From Alopecurus myosuroides (lineage: Eukaryota > Streptophyta > Magnoliopsida > Poales > Poaceae), in assembly GCA_028641055.1 (NCBI GenBank), contig CM054062.1:21460536-21524535 (forward strand): a DNA stretch of 64,000 bases, in the 5' to 3' direction. Numbering within the stretch: position 1 is the stretch's first letter; every line of letters begins with the position of its first letter. Shown in pieces: positions 55,625 through 64,000 of this stretch. Below the pieces are notes generated by a model. It ran no database searches. It was not told the DNA's origin and was given only the letters and a program-made list of their open reading frames with translations. Both the position numbers and the translations under genes were made by a program.

Positions 55625-57020
55625 TGATGTTTACGCACGCTTCTATTCTTCTAGACAGTGTTGGTGCAGAGGTTTGTAGAACAGTAGCAGGTTTCCCTTA
55701 AGTGGATTACCCAAGGTTTATCGAACTCAGGGAGGTAGAGGTCAAATATATCCCTCTCAAGCAACCCTGCAATCAAGATACAAGAAGTCTCTTGTGTCCG
55801 CAACACACCCAATATACTTGTCAGGTATATAGGTGCAATAGTTCGGCGAAGAGAGAGTAAAATACAAGTAGTATGGATGATTATAATTTATAATAACAAT
55901 CTGAAATAAAAATGGCAGCAAGCAAACATGTAGCAGAAAAGGCGGAAAACGGTGTTTCAATGCTTGGAAATAAGGCATAGGGCTCCTACTTTCACTAGTG
56001 GACACTCTCAACAATGCTCACATAATTGAATGCATAAATATCATCTCTTCACTTGCTACTCCGAACCACTCTCCGGTCGAATAACGAACACTAATTATTG
56101 CGCAGGGCTTTAACAGCACTCCTCAAGTCTATATTCCCTCTCTAGGGCACCCCAATGTCACTACGAGCGCCATAAATTAGTACTAAACAAACGCCACAAT
56201 TTCATAGGTTCACTTTCCAACACAAGATATAAATATCATGCTAACCCACACGGAGCACACACTATCACATTTTCCCTGTGATCAAAGTGTTTACGGAGAT
56301 TAAAAAACCACTTGAGTAGCATAACAGCTGAAGATCAATCTACATATTCAACTAGATTACAAAGCTCATGATCACATAAAGAACACACCATGGGTGAGAG
56401 AGATGAACCACATAGCTACCGGTAGAGCCCTCAACCCCGAGGGAGAACTACTCCCTCCTCATCATAGTAGACAGCAACGGCGATGGAGATGGCGGTGGAG
56501 TCGATGGAGATGGCTTCCAGGGGCACTTCCCCGTCCCGGCAGGGTGCCAGAACAGAGATCTGTCCCCCAAAACTTGTCGGCAGCGGAGCTACGGATGTAT
56601 TTTGTGTAAAAGGTCAATTCTCCTAGGGTTTATGTATCGGGGAGTATATATAGGCGAAAGGGCAATGTCGGGGGGGTGGCCAGGGGGCCCACACCACCTT
56701 GTGGCGCGGCCAGGGGGACCCACGCCAGCCCTTGGTGTGGCCACCCTATGGCCCCCCTCCCAGGCTCTTCGGGACTTCTGGATGCTTTCGGGACTTCTAA
56801 GACTTCTGGCTTTGGAATCTTCCAACTCTGAGAATATTTCTAGAACAACTTTTCTGAAAATAAAAACAACATAAAACAGGAACTGGCTCTGTGGCATCTT
56901 GTCAATAGGTTAGTCCTGGGCAATCGATAAAAATGACATAAAGTGTAAGGAAAACATGTGGGGAACAACATCAAAACAACATGGAACATCAGAAATTAAC
57001 GATACATTTATGAAGGATCA
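55625..57020 (-). repeat. E9 3' LTR
   Basis: 1,396 bp; minus-strand start TGATCCTTCATAAATG, end GCGTAAACATCA. It is an inverted homologue of E10. GC-rich patches at 56440-56590 and 56660-56770 open long frames on both strands, but these match the LTR of E10 and are not genes. Confidence 0.85.
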
Positions 57021-57036
57021 AGCATCCCCAAGCTTA
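57021..57036 (-). other. E9 polypurine tract
   Basis: Minus-strand TAAGCTTGGGGATGCT immediately before the 3' LTR. Confidence 0.7.
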
Positions 57037-57061
57037 GTTCCTACTCGTCCTCGAGTAGGTA

Positions 57062-58454
57062 TGATACGTCTCCAACGTATCTATAATTATTATGCCAGTT
57101 GCTACATGTTTTCTCCCTTATTTATGTCATTTTTATCGATTTTCCGGACTAACCTATTGACAAGATGCCACAGAGCGAGTTCCCTATTTTCTGCTGCTTT
57201 TAGTTTCAGTAAAGTTGTTCTGAAAATATTTTTGGAATTGGCAAATTCGAAAGCCAGAAGTCCTAAAAGTCCCGGAAGCATCCAGAAGTCCCGAAGAGCC
57301 CCGGAGGGGGCCACAGGGTGGCCACACCATGGGGTGGCACGGGTCAACCTCTGGACGCGCCACCTAGGGGTGTGGGCCCCCTGGCCACCTCCTGGCATCG
57401 CCCTTTCGCCCATATATACTCCCAGAGGCATAAACCCTAGGGGAATCGACCTTTTCCACAAAATACATCGGTAGCTCCGCCGCCGCCGCCGACAAGTTTT
57501 GGGGGACAAATCTCTGTTCTGGCACCGTGCCGGGTCGGGGAAGTGCCCCGGGAAGCCATCTCCTTCGACTCCACCGCCATCTACATCTCCGTTGCTGTCT
57601 CCTATGATGAGGAGGGAGTAGTTCTCCCCCGGGGCTGAGGGATCTACCGGTAGCTATGTGGTTCATCTCTCTCTCCCATGGTGTGATATTTATGTGATCA
57701 TGAGCTTTGTAATCAACTTGAATATGTAGATTGACCTTCATCTGTTATGCTACTCAAGTGGTTTTGTTATTTCCGTAAACACTTTGATCACGTGGCAAAG
57801 GTGACAGTGTGTGCACCGTGTGGTTTAGCATGATATTTATATCTTGTGTTGGAAGGTGAACCTATGAAATTGTGACGTTTGTTTAGTACTAATTTATGGC
57901 GCTCGTAGTGCCATTGGGGTGCCCTAGAGAGGGAATATAGACTTGAGGAGTGTTGTTAAAGCCCTACGCAATGATTAGTGTTCGTTATTCGACCGGAGAG
58001 TGGTTCGGAGTAGCATAGTGAAGAGATGATATTTATGCATTCAGTTATGTGAGCATTGTTGAGAGTGTCCACTAGTGAAAGTAGGAGCCCTAGGCCATAT
58101 TTCCAAGCATTGAAACACCGTTTTCGGCCTGTTCTGCTACATGTTTGCTTGCTGCCATTTTTATTTCAGATTGCTATTATCACTTATACACATCCATATT
58201 ACTTGCATTTTACTCTCTCTTTGCCGAACTAGTGCACCTATACAACTGACAATTGCATTAGGTATGTTGGGGACACAAGAGACTTCTTGTATCTTGATTG
58301 CAGGGTTGCCTGAGAGGGATATCTTTGACCTCTACCTCCGTGAGTCCGATAAACCTTGGGTGATCCACGTAAGGGAAACTTGCTACTGTTCTACAAACCT
58401 CTGCACTTGGAGGCCCAACACTGTCTACAAGAATAGAAGCGTGCGTAGACATCA
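57062..58454 (+). repeat. E10: solo LTR of an Athila-lineage element
   Basis: 1,393 bp, starts TGATACGTCTCCAACG and ends GTAGACATCA. AGGTA stands directly before (57057-57061) and after (58455-58459), a perfect 5-bp target duplication. No primer-binding site or internal sequence follows. It is therefore a solo LTR left by recombination between the two LTRs of one element. It lies in opposite orientation to the E9 LTR, with 41 bp between them. Confidence 0.9.
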
Positions 58455-58459
58455 AGGTA

Positions 58460-61050
58460 AACGATAAAACAATAATTTCTTAGGTGACATGCTGCGTACA
58501 AACATAATCTTGATCATAAAAATGTAAAGGCATGTGTAAGCTGAGATCATAGAACTTCAAATACAAACATGATAAATAGAACTTTAATAATAAAGCATAG
58601 CAATCACTTTTCATCATGAACAATATCTCATACAAAGGATCATGAATAATAATAATGCAAAGAAAGATAAACGTTTGTTTCAGGTATAGAGAAAGCATGA
58701 CAAAGTTAGTCCTTAAGAGTGGGGAAAAACATAAATGTTAGCACACCTTCAAAGTCCATGAGGAAGATTAGAGAAAATAATTTTAGAACAAATGATATCA
58801 CATCATGAAGCAATTATTGATGTTTATGGGACAAATGCACATAGAACTCAGAATGGAAAAAATGTTATCTCAACTGTGCATAAAGTTACAAGATAGAGAC
58901 TCAACATAAAAGTAAAAGAAAGGCCCTCCGCAGAGGGAAGCAGGGATCACTCATGTGCTAGAGCTTTTTATTTGATTAAACAGAGGTATTTAAAGTTTGA
59001 CACTCCTCCCATCCAACTTTCACAAACCATGGCTAACTGAATCCTAGGGTTCCTACCAACAATCACATATCGCGGAGGAGTGTCCATATTTTGGGAGATG
59101 TATGCTAATGTCAACAAATGGTAAACATAAATAGAGTACGTCACAAGCCAAATGGATTCACAAGAGCGGCTCCCATGTGAAGAACGCATCTGGGTAGAAG
59201 GTCATCTCTCTTTCTCTTTTGTTTACACAATTTATGCTTTGACTGATAAGTCAGGGGCAAAAAATAGTGATGAGATTTTGTGTGTATTAATTTGGGGCTG
59301 GGCACCCCACTGCCAGCTCTTCTATCATTTGGATAAGCGGATGAAGCCACTAGTCCAGGGTGTGAAATCCAATCAACAAGTGAGATAAAGATTCTCTATT
59401 GACGTCCTCATGAGTAAAAATAGGAACATAAAGGAGTAGTTTTGAAGGTTTTAAAGGTAACGCATGAGCAATTTACTTGGAGTGGCAGTTAAATACCACA
59501 TGTAGGTAGGTATGGTGGACACAATGGAAAATACTTTGGTTTAAGGGAGTTGGATGCACGAGTAGAGCTCATAATCAGTATAGGTGGAGGCTAGCAAAAG
59601 ACTGTGAGCGACAAATCGATAGAGCATAAGAGCCATAATCATGCATAGCGACATAAACATGGTGTGAGCATGCGCCAAGTCAACCAAATAAAACATTCGA
59701 AAGAGAATACCATAAATTTATGCTTCCTTGTGACAAGAACAACTCATGAATCTTTCAATGGCATATTAAACACTCTCAGCTATTTGAGGCTATTCATGAT
59801 AATCAACATCACAAGGCTTTAGAACTAAAGAACATTTATCATGGCATGAAAAAGTTCTAGCAACAGTCTATACAAGCTTCTACTTGCACCATTAAAAATT
59901 CTACTTCAAGCAGCAGTTTCTTTTCCCAACAAGCACCATACAAGATATGTTTTAACAAAAATAATCTACATGATACAGCAAGAAAACATGAGAGCACTCA
60001 CATAAAACTACTAAAACTAACATCTCTGAATAAGAGATGCATGAAAACAAAGGTTAAACGCAGTACTAGCAAAAAAGTGAACACTCACAGAACAATAAGA
60101 ATGATAACTAGAGTGTTCTAAGCAATGAAAATGGAGCGTGCCTCTCTCCCACACAAGTGTGATAAGAACCAACCATTATTACAGCAAATAAAACCAAAAA
60201 AACTGAAAACAAAAATAAAATACGCTCCAAGTAAACCACATAAGATGTGACTGAATAAAAATATAGTTTCACTAGAAGTGATCTGATAATTTGTCGATGA
60301 AGAAGGGGATGCCTTGGGCATCCCCAAGATTAGACACTTGTGTCTTCTAGAATTTGCTGGGATGTACCACCGGGGAATCCCCAAGCTTAGGCTCTTCAAT
60401 CTTCTTGATCACATCATATTATCCTCTTCTCTCGACCCTTGAAAACTTCCTTCACACCAAACTTCTCACAATCTTCATTAGCAACGTTAGTGCAATCGAA
60501 ATAATAAATTCACATGGTTCAGTTTCAACACAATCCTAACACTAATAAACACATTAGCTACTTTCACAACTTATTTTAAAAACTCTTTTTCTCAAAATAA
60601 CACCAAAAGAAAGAGATTAAGAGGCAAATGCAATTATTGGCACAAATCTGTCAAAACAGAAGAGCATGTAAAGTTCGATTTTTTCGAAAATCTTATGTTG
60701 CTCAAATAACAAAGTGGTCAGCCAAGAAAAGTTGCGTATATAACCTAGGATTAAGCACAAAAAAAACTCAGGCCATTTTGAGTTTTCTGTGATTTTATAC
60801 GATTTTAAAAGTGGACAGCAGAAATCTGTTTTCCTGCGCAGAAATCCAAAATATAGCCTCAACTTTCCACTAGAGGCTTTACTTGGCTCAACAAAAACAC
60901 AAACGAAAAGATACAGCGGGGTTGCTAAGGAAGTAGACAACACCCTGGAGCAAAGCACACAAAAGAAAACGAAGGAAAACAGGTTGAAAATAGAGAAATA
61001 AAACAGGTTGTCTCCCGGTAGCGCTTTTCTTTAAAGCCTTTTCAGCTAGG
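58460..61050 (-). other. E9 internal untranslated region
   Basis: AT-rich, 2.6 kb, no ORF over about 110 codons and none with a recognisable motif. A perfect inverted repeat GGGGATGCC-TTG-GGCATCCCC lies at 60307-60327, and a second CCCCAAGCTTAG motif near 60380. This kind of long non-coding 3' region is usual in Athila-lineage elements. Confidence 0.6.
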
Positions 61051-62581
61051 TGATACGTCCATTTTGCATCACTATTTTATATCATATTTTTTTGTTATTC
61101 ATGGATATATTTCATGTTATGATGCATATCTTATGTTATTTTATCTTATTTTGCATGTTTTATAATTTTTGGAGAATAAACATCGTCGAGATACCATATT
61201 TCATGGGACCAGAAATCTGATGGAAAAAGCACCGTCGAGATACCATATTTCAGAAGATCAGAAACAGAAGGGGGACATAGGAGGTTTCCTAAAAGTTTAG
61301 AGGAGGAACTCAGCCAGAAGGAGAGCCGGAGGGGGGCCACTAGGGGCCCACACCTAGGGGTGGCGCGCCCCCTGGCCGCACGACCTAGGGGTGTGGCCAC
61401 CCTGGCCCACCTCCGTGGGTCATCTTTGGTGTGCATGGCCTCGTGGGAACCCTAAGCCTCATTCCATCCTCGAAGAATTATTCCGCCGCCGCTGCGGGGC
61501 GGAAAACACCCAAGAGAGAAAAGCTCTCTGGCAGGGAGAAATCTGCCAGGGAAATTCCTCTCCGGAGAGGGGAAATCACCGCCATCGTCACCGTCATCGC
61601 TCCGAGCATTATCAAGATCGTCATCATCATTTTCATCACCACAAGCACCATCACCCTCATCATCCACCGTCAGCCCTCTATAATAATTAGGGGCCTCTAT
61701 CGTTGTTTTGCATTATATCTCTCTCCCGGTGTGGTTTACTTGTTAGTAGTTGATGATTGTGAGATTTATCGGTGTTTGCACTTTATGACCAGATTGTTAT
61801 CATCCATTATATCACCTCTGATTATGATCCATATGATGTCTTGTGAGTATTTCGTGTTGTTCTTGAGGACATGGGAGAAGTCAAGTTGTTAGTAGTGAAG
61901 TAATGTTGAATAATATTCAAAGTTCGATATTTAAGTTGTGGTGTTGTTCTTCTAGTGTTGTCATGTGAACGTCGACTACATGATACTTCGCCATTTATGG
62001 GCCTAGGGGAATGCATCGTGTATTTGGCTACTAATTGTGGGGTTGCCGGAGTGACAAAAACCTAAACCCCCTTTAGGAAACCATTACACGAGAGAGCGTA
62101 GGATCTCGGAGTTTAAAATGGTGGTTAGATTTATTTCTTAATTAATTTCTTGTAGTTGCGGCTGCTTGCAAGGGGTATAATCACAAGTATGTATTAGTAT
62201 TGGATGGGACGGTACATTAGCATAGGTTCACCCACACAACACTTATTAAAATAACGAACATTATTCAGCTGCATGGAACAAAAGCACTTGATAGAAACCT
62301 CTCGTGTGTCCTCGAGAACGTTTGTTAATCATAAGTAAACTCACCAGCTTGTCCTTTGCTGAAGAAAGGATTGGGCCACTTGCTGCAATTATTACTACTG
62401 CATTTTATTTACTCGCACTTTATTTATCTGCAATATCAAAAACCCCTACAAATCTATTTTCTAGTATTTACAGTTATTCCTTCATCGAAACTGCTTGTCA
62501 ACACCTTCCGCTCCTTGTTGGGTTCGACACTCTTATTTATCGAAAGTACTACGATACACCTCCCATACTTGTGGGTCATCA
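61051..62581 (+). repeat. E11 5' LTR
   Basis: 1,531 bp, starts TGATACGTCCATTTTGCATC and ends GTGGGTCATCA. It is a different subfamily from E9 and E10. It includes a (CAT/CAC)-rich trinucleotide stretch at about 61578-61672. The upstream open frame from 62304 is LTR read-through and not coding. Confidence 0.85.
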
Positions 62582-62592
62582 AGACTATTTTC

Positions 62593-62610
62593 TGGCGCCG
62601 TTGCCGGGGA
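62593..62610 (+). other. E11 primer-binding site
   Basis: TGGCGCCGTTGCCGGGGA, 11 bases after the LTR end. From knowledge of Athila-type elements this matches a tRNA-Asp 3' end. Confidence 0.85.
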
Positions 62611-62696
62611 GTGAAGCGCTATTGGGAAGTGGAATTGATAAAGGAAGCTTATGCTATAAGTGTTGTTTTTATTTCTGTCTACTGCTTTATTACACT

Positions 62697-63782
62697 ATGT
62701 TTCGAACTCCTTTTGATTCCTTATTTGCGGGCACTGCTGCCACTGCTAGGGTAGTAAGTGACCCACCGCCTGATGATTTGGATCCTTATAAAATACCTAT
62801 AAAGATTGTTAAACATGTTATGGATAACTGCTATTCAGGTGATGGAAATGTCCATCCTGGTGATCATTTGCTCTTTTTATATGAATTATGCGAGTTGTTC
62901 AAGTGTGCAGGTATTACAATGAGCCAAGTGAAGAGGAAATTATTCTCTATATCATTGACTAGCCGAGCCTCTGAATGGTTCAAGCTGCTGAAAAATAGCC
63001 AGACTATTGAATGGGAGGAAATTGTACCTCTCTTTTATTCTAAATTTTATCCTCCCAGTGAAATCCGTACAGATCGGAATTATATATATAATTTTTGGCC
63101 TTATGACGGAGAGAGTATTGCCCAAGCATGGGAGATATTGAAGTTACTAATTCTTAAATGCCCCATTCATGAGCTCCCTAGTAATATCGTTCTTAATAAT
63201 TTTTATGCAAGGCTTCCTCTTAATTATAAGGATTTATTGGATGCTTCTTGTTCTAGATCATTTATACGTATGAAGGATGAAGCTAAATGGTATCTTCTTG
63301 ACCGTATTCAAGAAAACACTGAAGCATGGGAGAATGACAAAGGTAGAAAGTCAGGTATAGATTATGACTATGAATGCATTAAAACCTTTATGTCATCTGA
63401 GGATTTTCATAATGTTAGTGTTGTTTATGGTCTTGATTCTCATGTTGCTGCAAACTTGTATAAGACTTTTGCTTGTTACATTGATATTCCTAAAAATGAA
63501 TGGTATAAGTACCATGCACCTTACAAAGATACTATTAATTGTGTTCCTGCTAGAGATATAGAGGTTCATACTGTTGATTCTATTGTGCCTAAACCTTATA
63601 TTGAGAAAATGCCTTTCCCTGCTAAGGTAAAAGAACACTCTATGTTAGCTAGTGTGATTAATAAAAGTGCAAAGAAACTTTTAGAACCCGAGGAACAAAT
63701 AACTGTAGATCCTACAGTAGCAATATATAGTAAAGGACCTTGTTTCTTCAAATGTAGAAGAGGGACACATTATGTTTTATGA
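62697..63782 (+). CDS. E11 gag
   Basis: About 361 codons from the first ATG after the primer-binding site (MFRTPFDSLFAG). The Athila-type capsid region (residues about 40-220) contains FSISLTSRASEWFKLL and a pattern of Trp/Tyr/Leu residues typical of the retrotransposon gag domain. The C-terminal part reads toward protease (EEQITVDPTVAIYSKGP). The frame ends early: near 63765 an extra base shifts it to RGTHYVL and stop. It would form the virus-like particle in the cytoplasm. Confidence 0.8.
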   Translation: MFRTPFDSLFAGTAATARVVSDPPPDDLDPYKIPIKIVKHVMDNCYSGDGNVHPGDHLLFLYELCELFKCAGITMSQVKRKLFSISLTSRASEWFKLLKNSQTIEWEEIVPLFYSKFYPPSEIRTDRNYIYNFWPYDGESIAQAWEILKLLILKCPIHELPSNIVLNNFYARLPLNYKDLLDASCSRSFIRMKDEAKWYLLDRIQENTEAWENDKGRKSGIDYDYECIKTFMSSEDFHNVSVVYGLDSHVAANLYKTFACYIDIPKNEWYKYHAPYKDTINCVPARDIEVHTVDSIVPKPYIEKMPFPAKVKEHSMLASVINKSAKKLLEPEEQITVDPTVAIYSKGPCFFKCRRGTHYVL

Positions 63783-63999
63783 AGATGCTTCTAATATTGT
63801 CTCTCATCCTAGTAAATCTAGGAAACCTAGTGTTCCTGTGCTATCTGTTAGGATAGTTGATCATTGTTATTATGGTTTGTGTGATATTAGTGCTAGTTCT
63901 AGTGCTATTCCTTATGAGCTTTATAAAGAAATCATGCATGCAATTGGTTCTTGTGAACTAGAAGACATTGATGTGATTATTCAACTTTCTAATAGGGAA
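63766..63999 (+). pseudogene. E11 gag end and protease start, shifted frame
   Basis: In the next frame the expected continuation (HIMFYEDASNIVSHPSKSRK) runs open to the window edge. It includes a protease-like stretch with CDISAS where Athila proteases usually read CD(L/I)GAS. A one-base insertion near 63765 separates it from gag. The element is otherwise well preserved here. Confidence 0.7.
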
Positions 64000-64000
64000 A

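Larger units (their letters stand above)
55625..61050 (-). mobile_element. E9: Athila-lineage element, 3' end portion
   Basis: On the minus strand an untranslated internal region (61050-57021) leads to a polypurine tract and the 3' LTR (57020-55625), which ends in E7. From my knowledge, phrases such as GAGGACGAGTAGGAACTAAGCTTGGGGATGC before the LTR, and GGCTTTAAAGAAAAGCGCTACCGGGAGACAACC farther upstream, are typical of Sabrina-like grass Athila elements. E10 and E11 are inserted in it. No gag-pol is present; the rest is replaced or lies beyond E11. Confidence 0.75.
61051..64000 (+). mobile_element. E11: Athila-lineage element, 5' end portion
   Basis: 5' LTR, primer-binding site, gag and the start of protease on the plus strand; it runs off the window. 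Possible left target copy CTAGG at 61046-61050; the partner is not in view. Inserted in E9 internal sequence. Confidence 0.85.

Noticed and set aside
56394..57741. Open frames in the GC-rich parts of the Athila LTRs
   Set aside because: They lie inside LTR sequence, occur in both inverted copies with different breaks, and have no recognisable domain.
62304..62696. Upstream extension of the E11 gag frame
   Set aside because: It is LTR, primer-binding site and leader sequence; the first ATG after the primer-binding site is at 62697.

Overview
The window is nested transposable-element DNA from a grass genome. I see no host protein gene, tRNA, rRNA or CRISPR array. The LTR types, Tat- and Athila-lineage Ty3/gypsy elements, CACTA-like subterminal repeats and a plant L1-type LINE point to a large repeat-rich Pooideae genome (Triticeae or Aveneae). 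That assignment is inference from repeat style, not from a species marker.

Layout. Element names E1-E11 are mine. E1 (1-4487, minus) is a truncated non-autonomous Tat element with gag-protease and one LTR. E2 (about 4641-6193, plus) is a decayed gag-pol fragment. E3 (about 6194-41249, minus) is an older Tat element. Its convergent additional ORF (aORF, plus strand) is broken by a 25-kb CACTA-like block, E4 (8062-33155). Two complete LTR retrotransposons sit inside E4, each with a 5-bp target-site duplication. E5 (8888-18873, minus) has LTRs differing at one base, an intact gag-protease ORF and an apparently intact 8-exon aORF, but no reverse transcriptase or integrase. E6 (19470-32491, plus) has a full gag-pol and aORF, both disabled by stops and frameshifts, and LTRs about 3.5% diverged.

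From about 34764 to 54923 an 8.3-kb segment is present twice in tandem. It runs from E3 pol through E3 gag and the E3 LTR into the aORF of a further Tat element, E7. The first copy alone carries a 3.6-kb LINE, E8 (42112-45717), with an open EN-RT reading frame. Right of 55625 are Athila-lineage elements: E9 (minus) with its 3' LTR at 55625-57020, a solo LTR E10 (57062-58454, plus) inserted head-to-head next to it, and E11 (from 61051, plus) with LTR, primer-binding site, gag and the start of protease, running off the window.

How the parts work together. Each Tat element has gag(-pol) on one strand and a spliced aORF on the other, converging on a shared spacer. The aORF carries the plant 'putative gypsy type transposon' domain (the PF04195 type). 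E5 and E1 share the same two internal deletions of pol, so they descend from one pol-less master. E5 moved recently and therefore must have used reverse transcriptase and integrase from another element; an E6-like family is a candidate because it has an identical 17-base polypurine tract. Inferred order: E7, then E3 into E7, E4 into E3, E5 and E6 into E4; the tandem duplication followed E3 decay, and the LINE followed the duplication.
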